Below, piece by piece: positions 1-8,097 of a stretch of 37,752 bases of DNA. The DNA comes from Halorubrum lipolyticum DSM 21995 (GTDB taxonomy: Archaea; Halobacteriota; Halobacteria; Halobacteriales; Haloferacaceae). Numbering within the stretch: position 1 is the first letter of the stretch; each line of letters opens with the position of its first letter. Where the stretch lies: the NCBI RefSeq assembly GCF_000337375.1, contig NZ_AOJG01000033.1, forward strand, positions 1 through 37,752, written 5' to 3'. A program made the translations under genes and the position numbers. The notes under the pieces are model-generated. The model did not search any database. It saw only the letters and a program-made list of their open reading frames with translations, and was not told the DNA's origin.

Positions 1-197
1 CTTATAAATAGACGACAGCAACACCGCGATTCAATTTATAAACAACCGCTCAGCCGATCTGATTCACCTACTCCCGTAATCGCTCACCGCCACCTCTGTA
101 CTGAGCGATTGAGAGTCAGAAATCATCACCTTGTGGGGTTCAACTAGGTCAGCAGGGGATGAGCGGACACTTCATGTCGATGTCCAGCAGGTTCGTA
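1..197. other. Non-coding window start with two TTTATAA-type boxes
   Basis: No gene is recognisable here. TTATAAATAG begins at base 3 and a perfect TTTATAAA lies at 35-42. Both resemble the boxes that bound the intergenic repeat elements at 13932-14228 and 34603-34999, so this may be the edge of a degenerate copy cut by the window boundary. The GH15 gene ends on the minus strand at 198. Confidence 0.3.
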
Positions 198-2252
198 TCA
201 CTCTCCGGGCGCCATCCCGTACGGTTCGCCACGGCGCATGCTCTCGGCGAGTAACACGTAGGTCGCTTGGCTCCACAGGAGGTTGGCGTTCCAGCGGGGG
301 CGACCGGCCCCGTCGACGCGTTCTGGGAGGAGGTTTGCGCTCGTCACCCATTCGGGGGCGTGATGATGGACGTAATCGGAGACCGCATCGGTGTCCTGAC
401 CGCTCTGCCAGCGAACCATGTCGGCGTAGGCCTCACAGATGGGCCAGCCACCGTCCTCGTCGACTCCGGTCGGCGTGTAGTCGTCACCGGGATAGCGGCC
501 CAAACACTGGCTTCGTTTGGCCCGCCACGCGGTGTCGTCGGCGTGCTCGACCGTCGAGACCATCGTTTCGTCGTCGGCTGCAACGACGTTCCACGGCCAG
601 TATGCCATGAATACGGCCCCGTCAGGACGGCGGTCCGCCGGGGGTGAGTCCGGATACTCGGGGTTGCTCGCCGTGACGTAGTGGGCACCCAACAGTCCGT
701 CCTCCTCGAAACAGTAGTCGCGGAAGTTACTCGCCCACGTGTCAGCGCACTCGCGACAGCGCTCGGCGTAGGCGTCGTCGCCGGCTGCCGAGGCGAGTTC
801 AGCCATCGACCGAAGCCCGGCGATAGCGGCCGCCGATCCCTCTGTCGTGTGACCCCAGATTTCTTCCCAAGGGTCTTGATGTCGTTTCGGGAATCCGTTC
901 CGATCCCACGACAGCAGGAAGTCTGCTGCCCGACGGCTCATGGGATAGTGCGCTTCTAACAATGCGTCGTCACCGGTCTCCTCGTAGAGGAGCCAGTGGG
1001 CGTATATCGGTCCGCCGACCTGGTCGAGTTGGAGTTCCTGCCAGTGATCGCTCCCGTCAGCGTAGTAGTTCTGCCACCACGTGCCGTAGCGGTCGATGTC
1101 TCGCGTATCGGTCGTGTGGGTGTCGATCTGAACGTGATTGAGCCAGTCCAAGGCGCGCCGGGCTTCGGGGATCGCCCCGACCGCCGAGAGCGCTTGTATC
1201 ATAATGACCAGGTCTCGCGGCCAGATGTAGCGGTAGGAGAACTGCTCCGGCTTGAACGCCCCGGCGATAATGCCCCCGCGGCGGTCTTGGGCACATTTGA
1301 TGCTCGTCACCGAGAGCTCGTACAGCTCTCGCGCAGTGGCGTCGGCCGGAGGAGACAACGAGAGACTCGAATACCACGCCTCCCAGAACGCCTCGAAGGT
1401 GGCGCGCTCGCGCTCGTACCCGGCATCCAGCGTCCACCGGACGTTATCGATAGCTTCCTGTTCGCTCTTCCCAAACCCGATGCCGGTCGTCCAGCGGACG
1501 TCGGTTTCTCTCCCCGCATGTAGCGCGATGGCGGCGTCTACTTTACCCTCCTTCTCCGTCGTCTCGGTCAGCGTCCCGTTCCCGTCGACGTAGAGGTCCT
1601 GCCACGCGCTGCGGTCCGGGCCCGAATCGACGCCTTGGAGGCCGATTCGCTGCCCGTCGAACGTGGTTTGGCCCGTCTCCGGATTCCGCTGAGCGATTGC
1701 GAGATGCCGGTTTCCGTCGTGTCCGACGATGAAATCGTAGCCGCTTATGTGTCGGCGAGCCGCCCCCTCGACATCATCGCCGGTTCGTATGTCGTCCATC
1801 CCGAGGCTGGCCAGCGTGAACAGCGAGTGTCCCCGCGCATCTTCGAATCGCACGCGGTTGTCGACCAACAGTGTCGGCGCGCTGGGACTGACGAGTACTC
1901 GTTGATCGAGGGCTGCCGCCTCACCGTCAGGGAACCGGAAGTCGTTGTGAATCCCGATCTCGGGGACACGGCTCGAGGTATAGCCGGTGGTACTCGAAAC
2001 GGCATCGTTGCGCACGTCGAGGGTCACTCCCGAGTCCGTTCGACTCAGCAGTGTGTGTAAGTCGTAGAGCTGTTCGACGTCGAGTCGAAACGCCGAAACC
2101 TCCTCGATAAGTGCCCCGTTCCACGCCCGGTGGTTGGTTCCGGGGTACTTGTTCACCGCCGCAAGCACGTCGCGGCCGCCACCGAAGGGCGCACTCACGA
2201 TCGCGTCCTTATCGCTCGGTCGCGGGGCGAACGGTCGCTCTGGGTCAGTCAC
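198..2252 (-). CDS. Glycoside hydrolase family 15 protein (glucoamylase/trehalase-like)
   Basis: A 684-residue protein of the glucoamylase family, expected to release glucose from alpha-glucans or related disaccharides in the cytoplasm, as no signal peptide is visible. The N-terminal half looks like the beta-sandwich domain of prokaryotic GH15 enzymes; the C-terminal half has the alpha/alpha-barrel signatures SYRYIWPRDL and DPWEEIWGHTTEG, where Glu463/Glu464 is the expected general acid. Near the C terminus WSQATYVLL stands where the family usually has W-x-x-A-E-Y, so the general base appears to be Thr664 (codon 261-263). That makes activity uncertain. A longer reading from TTG at 2270 exists; GTG at 2252 is preferred because a GGGAG sequence lies about ten bases upstream. 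Family assignment is fairly sure; substrate is not known. Confidence 0.8.
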   Translation of the reverse strand: MTDPERPFAPRPSDKDAIVSAPFGGGRDVLAAVNKYPGTNHRAWNGALIEEVSAFRLDVEQLYDLHTLLSRTDSGVTLDVRNDAVSSTTGYTSSRVPEIGIHNDFRFPDGEAAALDQRVLVSPSAPTLLVDNRVRFEDARGHSLFTLASLGMDDIRTGDDVEGAARRHISGYDFIVGHDGNRHLAIAQRNPETGQTTFDGQRIGLQGVDSGPDRSAWQDLYVDGNGTLTETTEKEGKVDAAIALHAGRETDVRWTTGIGFGKSEQEAIDNVRWTLDAGYERERATFEAFWEAWYSSLSLSPPADATARELYELSVTSIKCAQDRRGGIIAGAFKPEQFSYRYIWPRDLVIMIQALSAVGAIPEARRALDWLNHVQIDTHTTDTRDIDRYGTWWQNYYADGSDHWQELQLDQVGGPIYAHWLLYEETGDDALLEAHYPMSRRAADFLLSWDRNGFPKRHQDPWEEIWGHTTEGSAAAIAGLRSMAELASAAGDDAYAERCRECADTWASNFRDYCFEEDGLLGAHYVTASNPEYPDSPPADRRPDGAVFMAYWPWNVVAADDETMVSTVEHADDTAWRAKRSQCLGRYPGDDYTPTGVDEDGGWPICEAYADMVRWQSGQDTDAVSDYVHHHAPEWVTSANLLPERVDGAGRPRWNANLLWSQATYVLLAESMRRGEPYGMAPGE

Positions 2253-2420
2253 TGCTGTCTCTCCCGGCAACCGCTGTCCCGCTGTCTACAGCGAACCTGC
2301 GTCACCCTCAACACGCAATTATTCATAAAACGGTCTGTTAAGGACACCATTATAACTCACTTGTTGCTAGTACACTTAAAATACGATCACGGGCCGCATA
2401 TTCAAAAATGCGAGGCACAC

Positions 2421-3419
2421 ATGCCAACAATATTCTGTCATCACACTCATACGACGGATTCGAACCACGCCGAACGCGATGTGAGGGGCCATACGAACGG
2501 GATCCATCACGCGGATTACGTTTCAATGGTGGGTGCTGCCCCACCGAACCTCGATATGGTCTTTACACGTACCGAACACTGGAAGGCCGACCCCGACCGG
2601 TTCGATCGGCTTGCCGAACGCGTTACCGAGCGCGGTGGCACAATCGACCGGTTCGAATCCCACGCCGTCTTCACGGTAGCCGGCAGCCGCGGGGCGGTTA
2701 TCAACGGTGTCGAGACCTCCGTTGCAACTGATGACAGCCACGTAACCGTCTGTGGATTACCGATAGAAGACCGCCCGCCCGCCCGAGCGTGCTCACTCGA
2801 CGAGCTGTGTGACCTCGGCCGCGAGGCCGCTTGGGTCGCCCCCGCCCACCCGCGGTTCCCGAAGCTCGGCTTCTCTGATGCGCACCTCCGGAGCGTTCTG
2901 GACCGTGTCGTCGATGAGTCGTTCGCTGTCGCGCTCGGATACACGACCGGCTATCCGGCCCCGCTGAACGCCCTCGCACAGGGGAAACACACGGCTCACC
3001 CGATCAGAGAGTACGCGCGGGAGTACGATGTCCCATTGCTGCCGGAACTGGACTGGCATGCCCCTCTTCCACGAACGCCCTCCGGCTTCGGTGTCGTGGA
3101 TGACGAGGCGTTCGACGCTCTCGCCGATGGGCGAATCCCGACCGCAGATCTGCTCTCCGCGGGACGTCTCAAAACGGGTCGGTGGCCTGCCGGCGTGACG
3201 TGGTCCGACTTCGTCCAGACCTTCCCCGGGGCGGTCCCGGCACCGCTTCGGTCGATCAGCGGCGCCGCAGTGCCGGCCGAAGACAGGCTACGGGCCATCC
3301 GAGACCAGACCATCGGTGAACTGTTTGCCCACCCGTTCTGGAAGCGGTTCTGTACCCCTCCTGACGCGCCCATCACTCGTCAATCCGACTCGATTGATGA
3401 CACGAGTGTCGACGAATGA
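2421..3419 (+). CDS. PHP-like haloarchaeal protein
   Basis: A 332-residue protein starting FCHHTHTTDSN, a histidine cluster like the first metal-binding motif of PHP-domain phosphoesterases. Further His/Asp-rich motifs (PAHPRFPKLG near residue 140, PELDWHAPLP near 210) fit a metal-dependent TIM-barrel enzyme. The substrate cannot be told. The open frame extends upstream to 2130, antisense to the GH15 gene, but the ATG at 2421 has a GAGG sequence seven bases before it and a TATA-like CTTAAAATAC at 2375-2384, so it is taken as the start. It is followed after 81 bases by the phosphohexomutase gene, which has its own promoter. The family is an inference from motifs; the last 15 residues are polar and probably disordered. 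Confidence 0.55.
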   Translation: MPTIFCHHTHTTDSNHAERDVRGHTNGIHHADYVSMVGAAPPNLDMVFTRTEHWKADPDRFDRLAERVTERGGTIDRFESHAVFTVAGSRGAVINGVETSVATDDSHVTVCGLPIEDRPPARACSLDELCDLGREAAWVAPAHPRFPKLGFSDAHLRSVLDRVVDESFAVALGYTTGYPAPLNALAQGKHTAHPIREYAREYDVPLLPELDWHAPLPRTPSGFGVVDDEAFDALADGRIPTADLLSAGRLKTGRWPAGVTWSDFVQTFPGAVPAPLRSISGAAVPAEDRLRAIRDQTIGELFAHPFWKRFCTPPDAPITRQSDSIDDTSVDE

Positions 3420-3469
3420 GGCGCAGACGTGTTTCGTCGCGACGACCGCTGGTCATGGGCTGAAGAGGG

Positions 3470-3475
3470 TTTATA
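3470..3475 (+). promoter_or_regulatory. TATA box of the phosphohexomutase gene
   Basis: TTTATA centred 28 bases before the ATG at 3501, the usual spacing for a leaderless haloarchaeal transcript. It supports 3501 over the upstream in-frame ATG at 3429, which would lie before the promoter. Confidence 0.55.
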
Positions 3476-3500
3476 CTCGGCGCCCTCTCGCAATAAGACG

Positions 3501-4826
3501 ATGACACAGGGAGAGTACTTCGGGACGAGCGGTATCAGAGGACACGTTGGGACTGACGTCGACGCCGAACTGGCGCTTACAGTCGGGCGGGCAGTCGCAG
3601 CCGAGACCGACCGTGTCGTCGTTGGCCGAGACGCTCGTACCAGTGGGCCCATGCTTGCCGGTGCGCTGACGGCGGGACTGACTGAGTGCGGGACCGATGT
3701 CGTGGATGTCGGCGTTGCATCAACGCCGACGATCGCTCGAGGCGTCGCCGAACAGGACGCTGACGCTGGAATCGCGGTGACTGCCTCCCACAACCCGCCA
3801 CAGGATAACGGGCTCAAACTCTGGCAACCCACCGGACAGGCGTACGACCAGCCCCTACAGGATCGTCTCGTCAACCGGATCCGCACGGGGGAGTTTGACC
3901 GGCAGCCCTGGAACAATATCGGGCAGCGGTCGTCGTGGACTGGCGCACAAGCGAGTCACGCCGAGGCTATCTCCGAGGCTGTAGACTCCGTTGAGTCGGT
4001 TTCGGTTGTGATCGATATCGGCAACGGGGCCGGTGGCGTCAGCGTCGAAGCACTACAAGCGATCGGCTGTTCCGTCGAGACGCTCAACGCCCAACCTGAC
4101 GGCCGATTCCCGGGGCGACCTAGTGAGCCGACCGCCGAAAACTGCTCAACGCTCTCTACAACCGTAGGGGAGACCGACGCGGACCTCGGGATTGCTCACG
4201 ACGGCGACGCCGACCGCATGATGGCTGTCACCGGTGATGGGGAGTTTGTCCCTGGGGATGTCCTGTTGGCACTGTTCGCCCGGGAGGCGGCTGGAGCCGG
4301 TGACCGTGTCGCGGTCCCCGTGGATACAAGCCTCCTCGTAGCGGACACGCTCGAAGCCGTTGGTGCAGAGGTCGTTTTGACTCGCGTCGGTGACGTCTTC
4401 GTGGCCGAACGAACCACCGAAGAAGGTGTCGTTTTTGGTGGCGAGCCGAGCGGTGCGTGGATATTTCCGGAAGATACGCTCTGTCCAGACGGACCGTTAG
4501 CGGCGGCAAAACTCGTCGAACTCGTGGCTGAAACGGGTCCGCTCGCCGAACAGATAGCCGATTTCGAGCGGTACCCTACCCGTCGAACTACCTTCGAAAT
4601 CACTGATAAGATCGGCGTCATGGAACGGATTTCTGCTACAGTGCGGAATGAATACGATTCAGTCGATACCCTCGACGGTGTCCGAGTTGATCTTGGGGAC
4701 GCTTGGTTCCTCCTGCGTGCGAGCGGGACGGAACCACGTATTCGCGTTACTGCCGAGGCCAGAGATCCACAGCGGGCCGATACCGTCTTCGAGACCGCCT
4801 CTAGACTGGTTGAGCAACAAATGTGA
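3501..4826 (+). CDS. glmM: Phosphoglucosamine mutase / phosphomannomutase family protein
   Basis: A 441-residue alpha-D-phosphohexomutase that interconverts 6-phospho and 1-phospho sugars, feeding UDP-GlcNAc or other nucleotide-sugar pools. All four family loops are visible: the N-terminal FGTSGIRG, the phosphoserine loop TASHNPPQDNG with Ser96, the magnesium loop DGDADRM (Asp234, Asp236, Asp238), the sugar-specificity loop GGEPSG (314-318) and the phosphate loop RASGTEPR from Arg406. The protein looks complete and active. GEPSG favours glucosamine/mannose substrates over strict phosphoglucomutase activity, but the exact sugar cannot be read from sequence, so the symbol is tentative. Lower GC than genes right of 8 kb. 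A GC-rich hairpin begins four bases after its stop. Confidence 0.85.
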   Translation: MTQGEYFGTSGIRGHVGTDVDAELALTVGRAVAAETDRVVVGRDARTSGPMLAGALTAGLTECGTDVVDVGVASTPTIARGVAEQDADAGIAVTASHNPPQDNGLKLWQPTGQAYDQPLQDRLVNRIRTGEFDRQPWNNIGQRSSWTGAQASHAEAISEAVDSVESVSVVIDIGNGAGGVSVEALQAIGCSVETLNAQPDGRFPGRPSEPTAENCSTLSTTVGETDADLGIAHDGDADRMMAVTGDGEFVPGDVLLALFAREAAGAGDRVAVPVDTSLLVADTLEAVGAEVVLTRVGDVFVAERTTEEGVVFGGEPSGAWIFPEDTLCPDGPLAAAKLVELVAETGPLAEQIADFERYPTRRTTFEITDKIGVMERISATVRNEYDSVDTLDGVRVDLGDAWFLLRASGTEPRIRVTAEARDPQRADTVFETASRLVEQQM

Positions 4827-4829
4827 ACC

Positions 4830-4852
4830 GCCTCGGGGTCAAGCCCCGAGGC
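4830..4852 (+). terminator. Perfect 9-bp hairpin after the mutase stop codon
   Basis: GCCTCGGGG and CCCCGAGGC flank a TCAAG loop. It begins four bases after the stop of the mutase gene, so it may terminate that transcript, but no long T run follows. It could also be one end of an IS200/IS605-type element, because a TnpB remnant lies downstream. The two readings cannot be separated here. Confidence 0.4.
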
Positions 4853-5104
4853 ACTCGCCTTGCTTATCTGTAGATCACGTAAGAACGCCTCTACTGGTGA
4901 GTTCTACCCCCTGTTCTGTATTTCTTCATTTCCGGGACTGTTTCCGAGATTCAATCTGGATCCTGTGGTGTGCTACCCTTCTATCTCACAAACCGGTGTA
5001 TGAGCCCGCACCATGGAACTCTGCTCCTCTGAACCACGCGTTCTCCATAGACAACCGAGCCCCGCCAAGGGGTTTGCAGATATCAACGAAGCGATCGGAG
5101 CGGA
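4853..5104. other. Non-coding stretch upstream of the TnpB remnant
   Basis: No intact gene. The stretch is comparatively AT-rich and broken by stops in all frames. A small hairpin, CCCC-GCCAA-GGGG at 5060-5072, lies about 30 bases before the TnpB-like reading frame and is a candidate left-end hairpin of the relic element. Nothing else is recognised. Confidence 0.35.
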
Positions 5105-5403
5105 ATGAGGGTCCGAACGACGGCTACGAGCGCGGTGGACACTACAAAGACCCGGACGAAGACGGTATGGGACATCAGCGAGTATCGCGGTCGCTACGGC
5201 GGAACGCTCGGCGCATCCACGGTTCAGCAACTCGAACGCAAGAACCGCGAAGCGCGGAGGTCGTTCTTTAGCCTCAAAAGGAAAAGCGAAGCCAACAGCA
5301 AACCCGGGTTCTGGGGCGACTCGGACGGTGGACGGAGTCACCACGCTCTCCCCGTCCCAGCGAGGAGCATACAAACCCGCAAGTTGCCTCCGCGGGAAGG
5401 TAA
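5105..5403 (+). pseudogene. tnpB: Internally deleted TnpB (IS200/IS605 OrfB) gene
   Basis: Two pieces of a haloarchaeal TnpB are joined. The first (5168-5335) reads WDISEYRGRYGGTLGAS, then QQLERKNREARRSFF and KPGFWGDSDGGR, matching the N-terminal third of haloarchaeal OrfB proteins. The second, in another frame from about 5329, reads RWTESPRSPRPSEEHTN and ends at TAA 5401-5403, matching the extreme C terminus of the same family. The RuvC catalytic core and zinc finger, roughly 1 kb, are missing. The junction lies within CGGACGGTGGACGG (5322-5335). No nuclease can be made. What survives at the 3' side is the part from which TnpB guide RNA (omegaRNA/reRNA) normally arises. The exact N-terminal boundary is unclear. 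Confidence 0.75.
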
Positions 5404-5426
5404 CCCATACTCCCAGCGCGAGGAAA

Positions 5427-5493
5427 CCTCGCCGTCGTCGGGCGTAGCCCGACTGCTTGAGGGTGTTTTGCTCCCTCTCCGTTCACGGCGAGG
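5427..5493 (+). ncRNA. Structured IS200/IS605-type right end, possible omegaRNA 3' scaffold
   Basis: CCTCGCCGT (5427-5435) pairs with ACGGCGAGG (5485-5493). Inside sit a perfect 7-bp hairpin, GTCGGGC-GTA-GCCCGAC (5437-5453), and a 5-bp hairpin, GAGGG/CCCTC (5459-5463 with 5473-5477), giving a three-way junction. The motif CGCGAGGAAACCTCGCCGT...ACGGCGAGGAGGACGTCA is typical of the right end of haloarchaeal TnpB elements. In active elements this region forms the 3' part of the guide RNA, and the sequence after the element end, about 5502 on, would be the guide. Whether it is transcribed is unknown. Confidence 0.55.
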
Positions 5494-5587
5494 AGGACGT
5501 CATTCGGGTAAGACACGCCGACCACTATCTGACCTACACTCGTTTTATCATCACGGCCGCTCAACGTCCGTCGGTACCGTCGCAAAC

Positions 5588-6217
5588 ATGCGAGGAGATA
5601 TCAGCGTCTTTCGACCGGTCGAAGCGTACGCGGAGGCCGGCTCTTCGAGAACGCACGGCGTCGTCGCGGTCATCTCTTTCTGTGTGTTCGTCGGAACCAT
5701 CGTCTTCGGATTCGTGCCGGTCACGAGGGAGATCGAGACGTCCGGGTATTCGACCGCAGACCTACAGGAGGCAACGACTCGAACCGACGTGAACACCATC
5801 TTACAGGCATTCGAGCCGGTCATGGATTCGGTCGTTCTCCTCTCGGTGCTCGATTACCTCTTTATCGTCGCCGGGTTCTTTCTCTTTTTCTCGCTCCATT
5901 CGCTCGTGATGAAGCGACTGTGGTTCGCCGACCGCCTGGTGCTGATTCCGAAGGCCGGGATGGTGCTGACTGTCTGTTCACGACTCCTGGACTCATTAGA
6001 GAATCTCTGGGTTATCCTGATCTACTCAACCCCCGATAGCTATCCCACCGCTCTCATTAGCTTGATGAACACCACCCAATCAGCGAAGTGGCTGGTGGTT
6101 TCGGTCGAATACTCGACCCTCGGTCTGGCTATCGTCCTGGTTCTTCTGGTCAGGTTCACATCTCTGTTCGATGGGAAGCCATCCCAGAACGAATCGGATG
6201 CCGGTGATCGTCCGTAG
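5588..6217 (+). CDS. Putative four-segment membrane protein
   Basis: A 209-residue protein with about four hydrophobic segments: roughly residues 20-43 (around VISFCVFVGTIVFGF), 77-104 (around LDYLFIVAGFFLFFSLHS), 110-140 and 180-203 (around LGLAIVLVLLVRF). No family is recognised. The ATG at 5588 is preferred because TTTTAT lies at 5543-5548 and the upstream in-frame sequence belongs to the TnpB relic. It precedes two bPH2-domain membrane proteins on the same strand but is separated from them by 113 bases that contain their own TATA box, so co-transcription is unlikely. Confidence 0.6.
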   Translation: MRGDISVFRPVEAYAEAGSSRTHGVVAVISFCVFVGTIVFGFVPVTREIETSGYSTADLQEATTRTDVNTILQAFEPVMDSVVLLSVLDYLFIVAGFFLFFSLHSLVMKRLWFADRLVLIPKAGMVLTVCSRLLDSLENLWVILIYSTPDSYPTALISLMNTTQSAKWLVVSVEYSTLGLAIVLVLLVRFTSLFDGKPSQNESDAGDRP

Positions 6218-6299
6218 CTGAAGTGGATGCCGTCGCTAGGTGTGTGAACATCTCGGAAAGCGCACTGACGGACGACTCTCGCCATCGCCTCGCCGGGAG

Positions 6300-6306
6300 T
6301 TTAATA
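6300..6306 (+). promoter_or_regulatory. TATA box of the bPH2 gene pair
   Basis: TTTAATA centred 28 bases before the ATG at 6331. It supports this start and a leaderless transcript covering both bPH2 genes. Confidence 0.5.
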
Positions 6307-6330
6307 CAGCCATCTGGCGAACTGCCTCGT

Positions 6331-7026
6331 ATGCCCGAGTCCGCTACCTCCGACCCTGAGACTGCCGGCTGGTTAACTCTGGACGAGGATGAAGAGATTG
6401 TCTGGTCCGGAAAACCACACAGGAGTAGTTTGATCCCAGCGCTTATCGTCGGAATTCCGCTCTCTTTCGTCCTCATCGGCTTGTTCGTCATCGCCGGCAC
6501 CTATCTCCAACGCGAGAATACGCACTACGTCGTGACGACCGATGGGCTGTATAAGAAGACGGGTATCCTCTCGCGTGACGTCCAGCGTATCGATTTCGGA
6601 AAGGTCCAAAACACGTCCTACAGTCAGGGATTCTTCGGCTCTCAATTCGGGTACGGGAACGTGGACGTCTCGACCGCCGGCGGCTCCGGCATCGAGATGC
6701 AGTTCCGGTCAGCTCCGGAACCGCGGGAGGTTCAGGAGCTCATCAATAAACGTGTGAAGGGCAGCCGCGGTGAACCGACGACGGAATCCGGTGAAACGAA
6801 GCGCGACGTGCTTGACGAGATCCTCGTCGAACTCAAGGCGATCCGGTCGACGCTCGACGAACGACAGGGGACGACAGGAGCCACATCCGTCACGACGTCC
6901 ACCACCGGTACTGCGGCGGACGACCGATCTCCCGGTGAGGACGACACCAGTCACACTGACCTCGTGAGTGGAGACCAAAGCGAGAAGAGCTCTCCCGGCG
7001 ACCGCGAGTCGGACGGTGAACGGTAG
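6331..7026 (+). CDS. bPH2-domain (YdbS-like) membrane protein
   Basis: A 231-residue protein with the bacterial PH-like domain type 2. After a short acidic N terminus ending VWSGKPH comes a hydrophobic segment (about residues 34-58, IPALIVGIPLSFVLIGLFVI), then the domain signature YVVTTDGLYKKTGILSRD, IDFGKVQNTSYSQ and FGYGNVDVSTAGG, which is the usual membrane-anchored arrangement. The last 80 residues are polar, rich in Ser, Thr, Asp and Glu, probably a disordered cytoplasmic tail, with the short helix DEILVELKAIRSTLDE. That helix recurs as the C terminus of the next protein, showing the two are paralogues. Six bases separate the genes. Their role is unknown; YdbS/YdbT relatives are linked to envelope stress in bacteria. 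Confidence 0.75.
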   Translation: MPESATSDPETAGWLTLDEDEEIVWSGKPHRSSLIPALIVGIPLSFVLIGLFVIAGTYLQRENTHYVVTTDGLYKKTGILSRDVQRIDFGKVQNTSYSQGFFGSQFGYGNVDVSTAGGSGIEMQFRSAPEPREVQELINKRVKGSRGEPTTESGETKRDVLDEILVELKAIRSTLDERQGTTGATSVTTSTTGTAADDRSPGEDDTSHTDLVSGDQSEKSSPGDRESDGER

Positions 7027-7032
7027 CCAGCG

Positions 7033-7605
7033 ATGACGGATTCGATCGACTCGGCTATCCCGATCGACGCCGACGAATCGGTCGCGTGGTCCGGCCGCCC
7101 GCGGATCACTACTGCCCTTCCGGCAGTCGTGATCGGGGTTCTCCTCCTCATCTCCGGGGTCGCGGGCAGTGTTCTTAGCGGGAGCCTGCGCTTCCTCGTG
7201 GTCGTCCCGCTCGGGGTGGCGATCCCGATTTGGAAGTATTTCGCTCTCCAAGGCGTTCAGTACGTGATAACGGACGAGGCGCTCTACGTGAAACGCGGCG
7301 TTTTCACTCGGTCTGTCACACAGGCGAACCTCGAAACCGTTCAGAACAGCTCTTTCGGGCAGGATATCACGGGATCGATCTTCGGGTACGGCTCAGTGAC
7401 GTTCGAAATCGCTGGTGGGGACGACCTCTCGTTCCGGGCGATCGACGACCCCCGTTCCATCCGGGCACTCGTCGATCGAACCGCATCGACCGACGATGGT
7501 ATCGGTGGAGGGGATCGACGGGGATCCGGTATCCCTGGAGATCTGACGCAGTGGCAGCAAATCCGTGACGAGATCCGAGCGATTCGCAGCGCTCTCGAAG
7601 AGTAG
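7033..7605 (+). CDS. Second bPH2-domain (YdbS-like) membrane protein
   Basis: A 190-residue paralogue of the preceding protein. It has the same order: VAWSGRPR, a hydrophobic hairpin (about residues 28-72), then YVITDEALYVKRGVFTRS, ANLETVQNSSFGQ and FGYGSVTFEIAGG. It ends with a Gly/Asp-rich linker and a short helix IRDEIRAIRSALEE matching the helix in the first copy. The ATG is six bases after the upstream stop, so the two genes are almost surely one operon and the products may form a heteromer, as proposed for bacterial YdbS/YdbT. Function in archaea is unknown. Confidence 0.75.
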   Translation: MTDSIDSAIPIDADESVAWSGRPRITTALPAVVIGVLLLISGVAGSVLSGSLRFLVVVPLGVAIPIWKYFALQGVQYVITDEALYVKRGVFTRSVTQANLETVQNSSFGQDITGSIFGYGSVTFEIAGGDDLSFRAIDDPRSIRALVDRTASTDDGIGGGDRRGSGIPGDLTQWQQIRDEIRAIRSALEE

Positions 7606-7938
7606 CCGTTCGGGAGCAGCCAGAGGGTCAACGAGGGCCTCATGAGGACGACGTTCTCCCTATCTCGCACAGGATCTCTAACACGATCTAGGTAGGTCGG
7701 AGATTGACGTCGATGGAACGGCATTGTAAGCGAGTCGTACAGGCAGAGTGGGCGAGGTTGATGCGGTCAGCGAGTTTTCTATCGAGCGTACCAATTTTCA
7801 ATTGCTACGCCCGGGTGCGGTTCTGAAATGGCGGTTTGGGACAAAAGTAGCCGGTGAACGGGTGAATCGCTGAGGGGGAACAATGCGAAAGCCTCCCCGT
7901 CATGCGGTTTGCTACTTCACTGAGAGGAAGTGTTTAAG
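7606..7938. other. Gene-free stretch between the bPH2 operon and tRNA-Val
   Basis: No coding sequence or RNA is recognised. The stretch is of mixed composition with AT-rich patches (around 7790-7805). It lies on the 3' side of the minus-strand tRNA-Val gene, at the point where the lower-GC left segment meets the high-GC right segment, so it is where an integration scar would be expected. Confidence 0.4.
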
Positions 7939-8013
7939 TGGGTTGGGGCGGATTCGAACCGCCGACCTGCTCCGTGTGAAGGAGCCGTCATAACCTGGCT
8001 AGACCACCAACCC
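7939..8013 (-). tRNA. tRNA-Val, anticodon CAC
   Basis: A 75-nt cloverleaf on the minus strand. The acceptor stem GGGTTGG pairs with CCAACCC and is followed by discriminator A; the anticodon stem GCTCC/GGAGC encloses loop TTCACAC, so the anticodon is CAC, reading GUG valine codons. The T arm is GGCGG-TTCGAAT-CCGCC. There is no intron and no encoded CCA after the discriminator. Its 3' end faces the lower-GC region to the left, the orientation seen when tRNA genes serve as integration sites. Confidence 0.93.
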
Positions 8014-8097
8014 GCTCATGTCGACGTATCCGACCGCTAGACTTAAGAGTTACTTTACGGCGAAGATTCTTTCGCCGGGCGCCCGAACCGACCCGCC

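Noticed and set aside
2455-2466. A 12-base match (CGGATTCGAACC) to the tRNA-Val T arm (7949-7960), considered as a second attachment site
   Set aside because: It lies inside the PHP-like coding sequence and is a common T-arm-like string. Without an integrase or a longer match it is more likely chance.
4830-4852. The hairpin after the mutase gene as a proven IS left end
   Set aside because: It is 275 bases from the TnpB frame and equally well explained as a terminator; no matching partner repeat was found.
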